64,000 bases of DNA from CAZCVI01 sp964502145. Its GTDB lineage: Bacteria; Acidobacteriota; Aminicenantia; UBA2199. The number at the start of each line of letters is the position of its first letter. Positions within the stretch are counted from its first letter, which is position 1. The stretch spans positions 1-64,000 of the forward strand of contig CAZCVI010000007.1 of NCBI GenBank assembly GCA_964502145.1. Reading direction: 5' to 3'. Below the pieces are notes generated by a model. It had not been told where the DNA came from, did no database searches, and saw only the letters and a program-made list of their open reading frames with translations. Positions 54,560 through 62,614 of the stretch are shown here, in pieces. Position numbers and translations under genes: made by a program.

Positions 54560-56923
54560 TTATGTGGTCTGATCTCCATAGATTTGTTGGGCGACATCTG
54601 TAATAAAGGTCTTGAGCTTCTCCTCATCCTGTTCTTTATCCGCTTTCCAAGATTTAATATTATCCCATAAGGAGTCTTTTAAATCCTCTTCACCCAGAAG
54701 AAAAAATTTGACCAGCAGTTTTTTTACGCTGTTGTTTATCCTGGTATTATCCAGACTGGTGACGGTCCATTCCCGCATATGGTCAAACAATTGCTTTTTT
54801 AAGATTTTCTTGACATCGGCACGGAATTCAGAAAAGCATTTTTTATAAAGGGCTTTTAAGAATCGTGCCATTTTCGTCACCGTCTCTTCGCTGGTGGCCA
54901 GATTGTCCAATAACAGATTGCAGCGATATTCCTCTTTCTTATTTTGATCATCCCTAGAGGAATACACAACCTCCCTGTCTTTCAATTCATCAAGAATACC
55001 ATCTTTCCCCATAAAAAAGAGCACAACATTCACACGTGAACTGCTATTACCATAATCAATCCATCTTCTCATTTCATCGAGCACATCCATGGAATTAAGA
55101 GTGATGGATAATGCCAAAATGGAATACCGGATAATGGAAAGGAGATCGTCGGCCTCTTCATAAATATTGTCCAAGTTGGTGAGAACCTGCTCCTCGGTAA
55201 GGAGTTCGGTGTGAGAGTAGACAATATCCAGGATATTGGTTTTCTCCTGCAAACGCTGGAGAATATCTTCCTGTATTAGCCTTAACTCTTCCATGGCAAA
55301 AGGCAGATCATAAAGTCCGATTTGCTTGTACGCGGCAATGGCAGTCCACTGTTCACTGGAATTATTACTGTCCGCCATGCGCTGCAATTCTCTCATGCAA
55401 TAAGTCAGGTAGATTTCATCGCCACTCTCAATGATACCCTCGTACAAAAAGCCAACATTGGCCCGCTGAAGATTGGTAGGCTGGTTGGCCCATTTCTCAA
55501 TGATGGGGAGCGTGATGGCTTCGGGGTCTATGCGGCCAATACGGGCCAAACTGATGGCTGCAAACCGGCGTTGTTCGGGACGACGATGTTTCTCCACATA
55601 TTCTTGCAAAAACGGCACGATGGCCAGCAGTGCTTTACGATTATTTTTCAAAAGGATATCCAATAGGGTCTTTTGATACTGGGAGTCGCAAAATTCAATG
55701 CAATCAGCATGGGCGCTCATATCCTTGGTGATTTGTGCATGACATTGGGTCAGTAGTTTGGACTCCGACGGTGAAAAGGTAAATTCCTTTAAGGTTTGGA
55801 AAGGGTCCAAGATTTCCAAAAGGATGGTGGTCACAGAACGGTGTATCTCATTAAAATCAGTGTAGGAACTGAAGTTAAATAGGACCAGACATAAGGCAAA
55901 GGTCCATGTTTCAAAAGTTTTTGTGGTCAAACCCAGTTCATTTAAAAACCAGTGGGAAAGATGTTTTTCAATGCTATTGACTTCTTCAATGGCCAAATCA
56001 ATGGTTTTTTCCTGCTTTAATAATGGGTCCAAATATCTTTCGATAAAGAGGGCAATCTTGGACATGCGACCCAATTGGGTGAGAATCTCCTGCATTCGAC
56101 ACTCGAATAGTTGGGTGGCTTTGCCATGATCCCTATCGGGTGAAAGAGAACAAAAGCGTCTTAATTTCATTTGGAATCCACTTTCCAACAGGGTTATATC
56201 CAGTGGAGAAATGTCTTTTTTAATGGGGATATCGTTGAGGGAGTGGGGGTCAAAGGTGTCATAATCAGCGGTAAAAAGGATAAAGGCGTCTAGGTTTTTT
56301 AAGATGGTGGATAGAGAATCGGTTTGTTCATTGTTGCAGGAGCGAAGAAATTCAAGCATAAACGGGTTCTTTTTAGCAAAGACATCTTTAAAGATGAGGA
56401 TTCTTTTCTTTAAAAGCTTGGGATGTTTAATCCATTTTATGGGGTCTATCATCATTTTGGATTCGAGGGAATCGATGCGAGCCAGTTGATAATCAGGGTT
56501 CTCCTCTTGCATGAGGCGCAGGCATAAGTATTTGGCGGTGAAATATTTGCCGGATTGGGCGGTGCCGGTTAAAAAGAGCATCCTTTGGGTGGAGAGGGAG
56601 GTAAATAAATCGGTGATTTGGGCTTGTGGGTAGACAAAATACTCTTGTATGGAGGCAATATTCTCCTTGGGGAGGGGAATGGCTTTGGAGAGGGAAAAGG
56701 TTTCGATATCAAGACGTTTGGGTTCGGATACAAAGTATTGCTTAAAATCCTTTTGACTGACAGTGACAATTTTTTCAGCCTGATTTAATTCATTGACATT
56801 TCCGGCAACCCTTGCATTTATATTTACCTCGGGATTGTTGTCCTCTTTGTGTGGTGGCGGGGGAGTCTCCGGGTTTTGGGGTGGCGGGGGATTGACCCCG
56901 GTTTCGTTATGATCTTCGTTCAT
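54560..56923 (-). CDS. Second STAND-like HEAT-repeat protein
   Basis: 787 residues, with AGGAG before the ATG. The first 35 residues are Pro-rich; residues 34-57 (RVAGNVNELNQAEKIVTVSQ) recall the motif of the plus-strand pair. The NTPase region has Walker A GTAQSGKYF (120-128; Tyr replaces Ser/Thr) and Walker B-like RILIFKDVF. HEAT-like helices run from about 440 to 780. The arrangement parallels the 931-residue plus-strand protein but without the final membrane helix. It probably scaffolds or senses. It lies 30 bases after the SPFH-like gene, so it is cotranscribed with it. Confidence 0.75.
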   Translation of the reverse strand: MNEDHNETGVNPPPPQNPETPPPPHKEDNNPEVNINARVAGNVNELNQAEKIVTVSQKDFKQYFVSEPKRLDIETFSLSKAIPLPKENIASIQEYFVYPQAQITDLFTSLSTQRMLFLTGTAQSGKYFTAKYLCLRLMQEENPDYQLARIDSLESKMMIDPIKWIKHPKLLKKRILIFKDVFAKKNPFMLEFLRSCNNEQTDSLSTILKNLDAFILFTADYDTFDPHSLNDIPIKKDISPLDITLLESGFQMKLRRFCSLSPDRDHGKATQLFECRMQEILTQLGRMSKIALFIERYLDPLLKQEKTIDLAIEEVNSIEKHLSHWFLNELGLTTKTFETWTFALCLVLFNFSSYTDFNEIHRSVTTILLEILDPFQTLKEFTFSPSESKLLTQCHAQITKDMSAHADCIEFCDSQYQKTLLDILLKNNRKALLAIVPFLQEYVEKHRRPEQRRFAAISLARIGRIDPEAITLPIIEKWANQPTNLQRANVGFLYEGIIESGDEIYLTYCMRELQRMADSNNSSEQWTAIAAYKQIGLYDLPFAMEELRLIQEDILQRLQEKTNILDIVYSHTELLTEEQVLTNLDNIYEEADDLLSIIRYSILALSITLNSMDVLDEMRRWIDYGNSSSRVNVVLFFMGKDGILDELKDREVVYSSRDDQNKKEEYRCNLLLDNLATSEETVTKMARFLKALYKKCFSEFRADVKKILKKQLFDHMREWTVTSLDNTRINNSVKKLLVKFFLLGEEDLKDSLWDNIKSWKADKEQDEEKLKTFITDVAQQIYGDQTT

Positions 56924-56953
56924 TTTTCTTTCTCCTGAACATGAGGGCTAAAC

Positions 56954-58246
56954 TCAGGTGTTAGCCGACTGAGTAGGAGTGGAAGAACTGGGATTCTCTG
57001 CAGTGCTAATGTGGCGACGGATGGCATCGTTAACGGTATCCTGTAATTCACGGATCTGTTCCATGACGCTTCGATTAAATATTTTCATATTTTTAACGGC
57101 GTGCTGGTTTAATTCTTGGAGATATTTATCCACCACTTCAGAATTGGCTTGCTCTTCCAATTGAATTTCTGCCAGCAGATGGGTAATACAGGCCAACATG
57201 GGTCTGCGCTCAGTGGGTGTCAGGGAGGAATTTTCCACAAGGGCCAATAGTTTCAAAAGATAGGATTTAACGTCCGTCATGGGGCCATTTATGGCGGGAG
57301 CGAGGGATTTCAACTGGGAGGAGATGAGCTGGTTTTCAGTAGAGAGGGGATTGGAATCTTGAATTTCTTTGCCAGCTTGACCGAGAACTCTAAAGACGCC
57401 ATCGGCCACGTTTACAAAACTACTGGGTCCGTCAATAGTCTCAATGGCTTTATCCATGGCGGGTAACACGCGTTTGGGTATCTCCCGGCGGATTTCATGG
57501 AAAGCTTTGGTGTCTTCCACTTCCTGCTGGTGAAGGGTATTTTTTCCTTCTTGCTGATTGTCTAAATCTTTTAATGTGAACTCATGGTGTTTGGTCTCTA
57601 TTTCATGGGTTCTTTTTTTCTTGGTTTCTTCCTCTTCGATAAAGGCGGTTTCTTTTTTCAAGAAATGGTCCTCTGCAATTATTTTTGGGGCCAAGAATTT
57701 ATTGGGTATCTTGTAAATAGTCAAGTCAATATCATCGATGATGACGCCGTAGGTCGCGGCAAAATCGCGGATTTGGCTGACGGTAACGGGGGGGCGAATT
57801 TTATCACACAGGTCATAAAAATGATCTTGAATCTCTTCCAGTTGGATTTTACTTTGCAAGACCTTTTGCTGCAATCGTTTCTCAATTTCTTCCTGGATGC
57901 GGCGGATGGGATCGTTGGTGAACTGGATGGCAATCGGTTCGGGATTGGAGATATGATAGTAAACAGAACATTTCAGGGTAAAACTTTGATGCTGGGCTGC
58001 AAGCATAATCTCGACACTAAAATCAAAATTTAATTTGCTGGGGGAGTTCACGGCATAACAGATATAGGTGGGAGGTGTAGAAAAGACAGTGAATTTTTTC
58101 TTAAAGGGACTATCGCCTGGGTTGAGTATGGCTCGCAGTATCATTCGTCCCATGGTATTTTCAAAGACCACGACTTTATGACCTGCCATGGGAGCTGGAG
58201 GTACATCGGGTTTAACAATGGATTGAGTTTGGGTTAAATTATCCAT
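56954..58246 (-). CDS. Soluble SPFH/band 7-like protein
   Basis: 430 residues, with GAGGA before the ATG. Residues 40-205 fit an SPFH-like fold: FDFSVEIMLAAQHQSFTLKC, VYYHISNPEPIAIQF, DPIRRIQEEIEKRL and VSQIRDFAATYGVIIDDIDL. A charged coiled coil follows (about 205-270), then helices to about 400 and a Ser/Pro-rich tail. No membrane span is seen, unlike stomatins and flotillins. SPFH proteins form rings or cages. In this operon it could be an assembly platform or a bait. The SPFH call is by pattern and should be tested. Confidence 0.55.
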   Translation of the reverse strand: MDNLTQTQSIVKPDVPPAPMAGHKVVVFENTMGRMILRAILNPGDSPFKKKFTVFSTPPTYICYAVNSPSKLNFDFSVEIMLAAQHQSFTLKCSVYYHISNPEPIAIQFTNDPIRRIQEEIEKRLQQKVLQSKIQLEEIQDHFYDLCDKIRPPVTVSQIRDFAATYGVIIDDIDLTIYKIPNKFLAPKIIAEDHFLKKETAFIEEEETKKKRTHEIETKHHEFTLKDLDNQQEGKNTLHQQEVEDTKAFHEIRREIPKRVLPAMDKAIETIDGPSSFVNVADGVFRVLGQAGKEIQDSNPLSTENQLISSQLKSLAPAINGPMTDVKSYLLKLLALVENSSLTPTERRPMLACITHLLAEIQLEEQANSEVVDKYLQELNQHAVKNMKIFNRSVMEQIRELQDTVNDAIRRHISTAENPSSSTPTQSANT

Positions 58247-58291
58247 ATTAGTCTTCCTCTCTCATTATTAATTTTATAGTTGATGGATATC

Positions 58292-58591
58292 TCATAGGAT
58301 GATTCTCCTCTTGGGAGCAATGATGGATTTTTCCTTGATAATATCTGCCAGGGAAAGAGTTCCCTCAACGTCAGTGATGACAATGGATCCATCAAAGCCA
58401 TTATTGGAATCTGTTTTTTCTTGGGCGTCGATATTTACTTCATGGACTCGGGAAAAGTTAACCTTGCCTTCCCTACCAATTTTACCAATCTCAGCAGAGA
58501 TTTTGGTGGCAGGGTTTTTCCGTCTTTTATGGCTGATTTGTGGATTGGGATACCCCGGTGTTACTGAAGAAGCGTTGTTATTGTCGGTCAT
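58292..58591 (-). CDS. 99-residue protein of the conflict operon
   Basis: ATG with AAGGAG upstream. The first 35 residues are polar. Residues 37-60 (GREGKVNFSRVHEVNIDAQE) and SIVITDVEGTLSLADI look like short beta strands related in style to the N-terminal motifs of neighbouring proteins. It has no recognised family. Genes on both sides lie 17 and 45 bases away, so it belongs to the operon and may be a small adaptor. Confidence 0.7.
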   Translation of the reverse strand: MTDNNNASSVTPGYPNPQISHKRRKNPATKISAEIGKIGREGKVNFSRVHEVNIDAQEKTDSNNGFDGSIVITDVEGTLSLADIIKEKSIIAPKRRIIL

Positions 58592-58608
58592 GTTTTTCTC
58601 CTTATGAA

Positions 58609-60981
58609 TTATATAATTATATAATTATCTTTTTTTACACGATTGCCCTTTTGCTTGTGCAGGCCATTTTCCACCTTTAAGAGTTCTATCCGGGCGCGAA
58701 TTTTAATTCTGGCCTCACGATTCAAGCTATGAGGTTTGGTGAGAAATTGGAGGATTTCCTCGTTGGTGTTGGGTTTTTCTAAACTGTTAAGCAGCTCGGA
58801 AATATCATAGACGTTTAAGGAACCGTCAGGAACAATGGTGCTGTGTCCCGCCTTTTGCAATCGGAGCATGTGCGCGATACTGACAGTGAGGGATGGATTA
58901 TCAGGCAAAGGTAATCGTTCGTCCACCTCTAATTTTTCAAAGCGATCGTTAATACTTTTTAAGGTATGTCTGATCACGGCAAGATAGTGTTCTTTTCGAG
59001 TGCCAGATACCCAGATGGTTATTTTTAAAGCGAAACTGTCTGATTCGATGATGGCGGTGGCGTGAGAAGAAGGGTCTTCCAATACGATACCAGTACGCCA
59101 CTGCAAGCGGTCTTTAATATCCCGGTGCATTTTTACTATTAGTCTGGGAATAACGATTTTGGGTAGAAAGTCCTTATAACAAACCACCAATTTCAGGGCA
59201 TCGTCATAATCGAAGTCAAAGTGGGGCTTCTGGATATCCAATAGATCGGGGATCAATACGGTTTCTTTTTGATCATCCATGTGATAACAAAGTTCAAATT
59301 TTTTCATCAAATCAATGATATAGTGGTGTTTTTCTTGGGGGTAATCAAAATCTTCCGTTTTTACCTTCTGTTCCAAGATTTCTTCAAGCCATGTAATATG
59401 GAAGATGCCACCAGCATTTTTAATTTTCTCAGAGGTAATGATCTTGTAAACCGCCTGTGTGACCCATCTGGGTTCCAGCACATGGGTGTCGGTGAGATTC
59501 ATATCTTTAAAATGCAACACAACGCCGAGGTCATTTAGAAGATCGATCAAAGTATCTTGAGCTTTGGGTTCAATAACCTTTTCGCGTAGACAAAGGGAGC
59601 GATATCTTTCGTAATTAATGAATTTTTCCTTCATGGTTTCCAGGCGGGTCTTAACCATAAACCAATTGGCGGGCCATTTGATGTTGCACATTTCGACCTC
59701 TTTGAGTGCTGCGTTCAAATTACCGGAAAAGGATTTTATCCCTGTGTCTGTGGCGCAGGAGATGGGGAAAAAGCCGATGATGTTTTTATATTTGGTCTGC
59801 AAAAAGCGGCGATTCACATCAAAGGTAGGACTGTTATCGATTTTGTTCAAGGCGATCAATACGGGGGAGTCACCGCCAAAACTCTCGATATGTTTGAGCC
59901 AATATTCTGGATTCTCCTCCCTTCTGCCGTCCAATACGAGGATATACAAACTTCTTTCGGATAAAAAGAACTGATGGGTGGCATGCATGATCTCTTGCCC
60001 GCCAAAGTCCCAGAACCGAATTTTGATGGATTCCCGGTTCATCTGAATATTACTGGGTTTTATGATAATGCCATGGGTTTGTGGTTCATCGTGACGGAAG
60101 GCTTCCCTGCATAATCGTCTAACCAGTGATGTTTTGCCAGCCCCACCGTCCCCCACCAACAACACCTTGACCTCGTTTAATGCCTGGTTTTCGCCAAACA
60201 ATGATTTCAAGTACGTTTTTAGGGCTAAACTTCCTTTGGCAAGGATTTCAATGGGTGGGGGTTCGATGGGGTTATTGGTTAATATCATCCCAGGTTTCCC
60301 TGTATCGCTCCAATAGATATCCAGATCCAGATCAATTATTGCCGGGGGCAGGGAAAAGATTTGATTATTACACAAATCCAATTGGGTTAAGTGGGTCAAA
60401 TCTTTAAGGAAGATAATCTCGGAGATCTGATTAAATTTGAGGTAGAGGTGGGTTAATTGGATCAAGTCTTTTAGAAATTCAATATTGCTCAGTCTACAAC
60501 CATTCAGGTTCAAAACTTTGAGATTCGTTAGGCAGGCAATGAAGGAGTAGTCGGTAATGGTGTTGGAGTTTAAGTATAAGTGGGTCAGGTTTTTCAGATT
60601 TTTCAGGGGCGAGTAATCAATAATGGGATTGGAATTGAGGTACAATCGTTGCAGGTTTTTTAAGTTCTCCAGGGGTGAGATATCTTTGATGCGATTTCTG
60701 GTAAGGTATAAATGGGTCAGATTTTTAAGGCTTTCCAAGACTCGGATATCAGATAGTTGATTGTCACATAAATCCAGGTGGGTGAGGTGGCTCAAGCCAC
60801 CAATGGCCGAGCCACCAACCAGTTCACAGGAGTTTAGATTCAAGCCAATAATTTGTTGCGCATCATCCAATACATATCCCTGTTCCTGGCCGAAGATATC
60901 TTTCAATTGCAAGCTGCGAAGATATCTCCGGGTAAAATTTTTCAGACGCTGCAAAACCTCTTGATTGGCGCTTTGATTCAT
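58609..60981 (-). CDS. ROCO protein: leucine-rich repeats, Roc GTPase and COR
   Basis: 790 residues, with AAGGA before the ATG. About nine LRRs of 21-22 residues (45-240) are of the SDS22-like type, LKNLTHLYLNSNTITDYS. The Roc GTPase has G1 VGDGGAGKTSL (276-286), G3 WDFGGQE (324-330) and G4 ALNKID. COR follows (about 440-640; TDTHVLEPRWVTQAVYKIIT). The C-terminal 150 residues are not recognised. Bacterial ROCO proteins dimerise through COR and cycle with GTP. Here the LRRs could sense a ligand and Roc could act as the switch of the operon. No kinase domain is present, unlike LRRK2. Confidence 0.93.
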   Translation of the reverse strand: MNQSANQEVLQRLKNFTRRYLRSLQLKDIFGQEQGYVLDDAQQIIGLNLNSCELVGGSAIGGLSHLTHLDLCDNQLSDIRVLESLKNLTHLYLTRNRIKDISPLENLKNLQRLYLNSNPIIDYSPLKNLKNLTHLYLNSNTITDYSFIACLTNLKVLNLNGCRLSNIEFLKDLIQLTHLYLKFNQISEIIFLKDLTHLTQLDLCNNQIFSLPPAIIDLDLDIYWSDTGKPGMILTNNPIEPPPIEILAKGSLALKTYLKSLFGENQALNEVKVLLVGDGGAGKTSLVRRLCREAFRHDEPQTHGIIIKPSNIQMNRESIKIRFWDFGGQEIMHATHQFFLSERSLYILVLDGRREENPEYWLKHIESFGGDSPVLIALNKIDNSPTFDVNRRFLQTKYKNIIGFFPISCATDTGIKSFSGNLNAALKEVEMCNIKWPANWFMVKTRLETMKEKFINYERYRSLCLREKVIEPKAQDTLIDLLNDLGVVLHFKDMNLTDTHVLEPRWVTQAVYKIITSEKIKNAGGIFHITWLEEILEQKVKTEDFDYPQEKHHYIIDLMKKFELCYHMDDQKETVLIPDLLDIQKPHFDFDYDDALKLVVCYKDFLPKIVIPRLIVKMHRDIKDRLQWRTGIVLEDPSSHATAIIESDSFALKITIWVSGTRKEHYLAVIRHTLKSINDRFEKLEVDERLPLPDNPSLTVSIAHMLRLQKAGHSTIVPDGSLNVYDISELLNSLEKPNTNEEILQFLTKPHSLNREARIKIRARIELLKVENGLHKQKGNRVKKDNYIII

Positions 60982-61005
60982 GTTATTCCTTTTCTATTAG
61001 ATGCT

Positions 61006-62571
61006 TCAGCTTCTCAAAGAGTCCCTGAGTTTTATCTTTTCAATTTCCCCAGCAATTCCAGGTCTTTCTTTGCGAAATGTTCTCGCTGCTTTGAACAGTC
61101 CCCAAAGAAGTCCCAAAAATGCAATAAAAGATATCCATTGCAGCAAAATAAAGATAATGGCTGCCCACCACGGGAGTCTTTTAATAAAGCTGATGGGTAC
61201 CAAAACAGTGCGGCACTCATTTCCTATGGAAAGCCTTAAGATAGGGGACGATAAATCAGAAGGAAGACGACCATTATAAACAAGTCTGATCTTCTCCCGG
61301 GGGTCTAATTCTACTTCAAAATGACTACCGCCAGTCACTAAACGTTTACTTCTACCACCACCCAAAGAATTCCCGTTTTCTCCCCTTGCTTCACAAAGAA
61401 TACTCATTTTGGGTATGGGAACAAGATTGATTTCGGAGGGAATATCTATTTTTATGCGATTGGGTTTGTCATATGTCGATTGGATGATAAACGAGGTTTC
61501 GTTGATAAAATATGAATTGGTATAAAAAAAAGTGACTTCGTCTTGTGTGGTCCTAACTGTATACAAGAATTCCCGGTTGCTGTCGTCATTGATCAGGTAC
61601 TTGTTTAAGCGATACCAATCGATATTTTTGTTAAATAAAGGAAAGACCGTTCGCTGAAAATTCGGTCCGTTGTCGGAGAAAATGATCATATTGGCCATTA
61701 TTTTTGAATAGGAGATTTGTTGGATGAGTTTTTCCAATTCCATCCAATTCTGCTCTATTTCATCCTGTCTTTCAACTTTATTATTAATATCGTGGAGCAA
61801 GTCACTTAAAATAGTGATCATAAAAAAAGGATTGTCATATTCGTTTTTCTGTTTTTCCTCCAATTCTTCCTTGTATTCATTTGATATTCGAAAAAAAAGT
61901 TCTTTAAAATCAGTATTCATATTTTTTTCTTTTGGCATGGTATCAATACTTCTTATGGCATCCTCGATAGTATTGGGGATATTGATACTTCTATACCTGA
62001 TTGGAAATCGTTTGATTGCATGATCTCCAAGAGTCCAAATAGCATACTCGTCATCTGATTTACTACGGTTACTTTTTAATTCGATCAATAACTCATATAA
62101 TCGAACCTGTGCAAAATCCATGATTGTTGTATTCGAATGATTGCCATTGATTTGAAAAGTACTGATTGAACTATTAACAAACTGTACCCCTTGGTCATAC
62201 CTTTTCTTCATGGATTCAGGCAAAGGCTTGTTTCTCACTGATTCACTTATATCTAATACAAAAATATAAATGTTCTTTTGAGGATTCTTGTTTCCATTGT
62301 CTTTTGGTTCTATCAAGTTAGAAAAGGTAGTTTCAATCTGCTTCTGGTATAACGATTTATATGGCAATAGTGTCCAATCATTATTGTTTTGGACGATCAC
62401 ATCGGAATAGACGGTGCATAGTATCCCATATAGGCTCAATGACATCAGGAAGATTGTCCAAGCATTTTTAAGTTTTTTAAACTCCCAGAATTGTATATAA
62501 TAGGATATGTGTTCTCTTAATGACCACATTTTTTTCTCTTTACGGGATGTCTGTTTTTCTATCGAGCTCAT
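61006..62571 (-). CDS. Membrane vWA-domain protein
   Basis: 521 residues, with GAGGAG before the ATG. Membrane helices lie at about 38-58 and 468-494. The large loop between contains a vWA-like fold beginning IYIFVLDISESVRN, whose DISES (107-111) is a MIDAS motif, then TTIMDFAQVRLYELL and FMITILSDLLHD. After the domain is a beta-rich section. Topology would put the vWA part outside the cytoplasm if the N-terminus is inside. The C-terminal tail is charged. vWA proteins pair with NTPases in several conflict systems. It is 24 bases before the ROCO gene. Confidence 0.85.
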   Translation of the reverse strand: MSSIEKQTSRKEKKMWSLREHISYYIQFWEFKKLKNAWTIFLMSLSLYGILCTVYSDVIVQNNNDWTLLPYKSLYQKQIETTFSNLIEPKDNGNKNPQKNIYIFVLDISESVRNKPLPESMKKRYDQGVQFVNSSISTFQINGNHSNTTIMDFAQVRLYELLIELKSNRSKSDDEYAIWTLGDHAIKRFPIRYRSINIPNTIEDAIRSIDTMPKEKNMNTDFKELFFRISNEYKEELEEKQKNEYDNPFFMITILSDLLHDINNKVERQDEIEQNWMELEKLIQQISYSKIMANMIIFSDNGPNFQRTVFPLFNKNIDWYRLNKYLINDDSNREFLYTVRTTQDEVTFFYTNSYFINETSFIIQSTYDKPNRIKIDIPSEINLVPIPKMSILCEARGENGNSLGGGRSKRLVTGGSHFEVELDPREKIRLVYNGRLPSDLSSPILRLSIGNECRTVLVPISFIKRLPWWAAIIFILLQWISFIAFLGLLWGLFKAARTFRKERPGIAGEIEKIKLRDSLRS

Positions 62572-62614
62572 TTATTTCTCCTCAAATGAAGTTAATTTTA
62601 TTTTCCATGGTATA

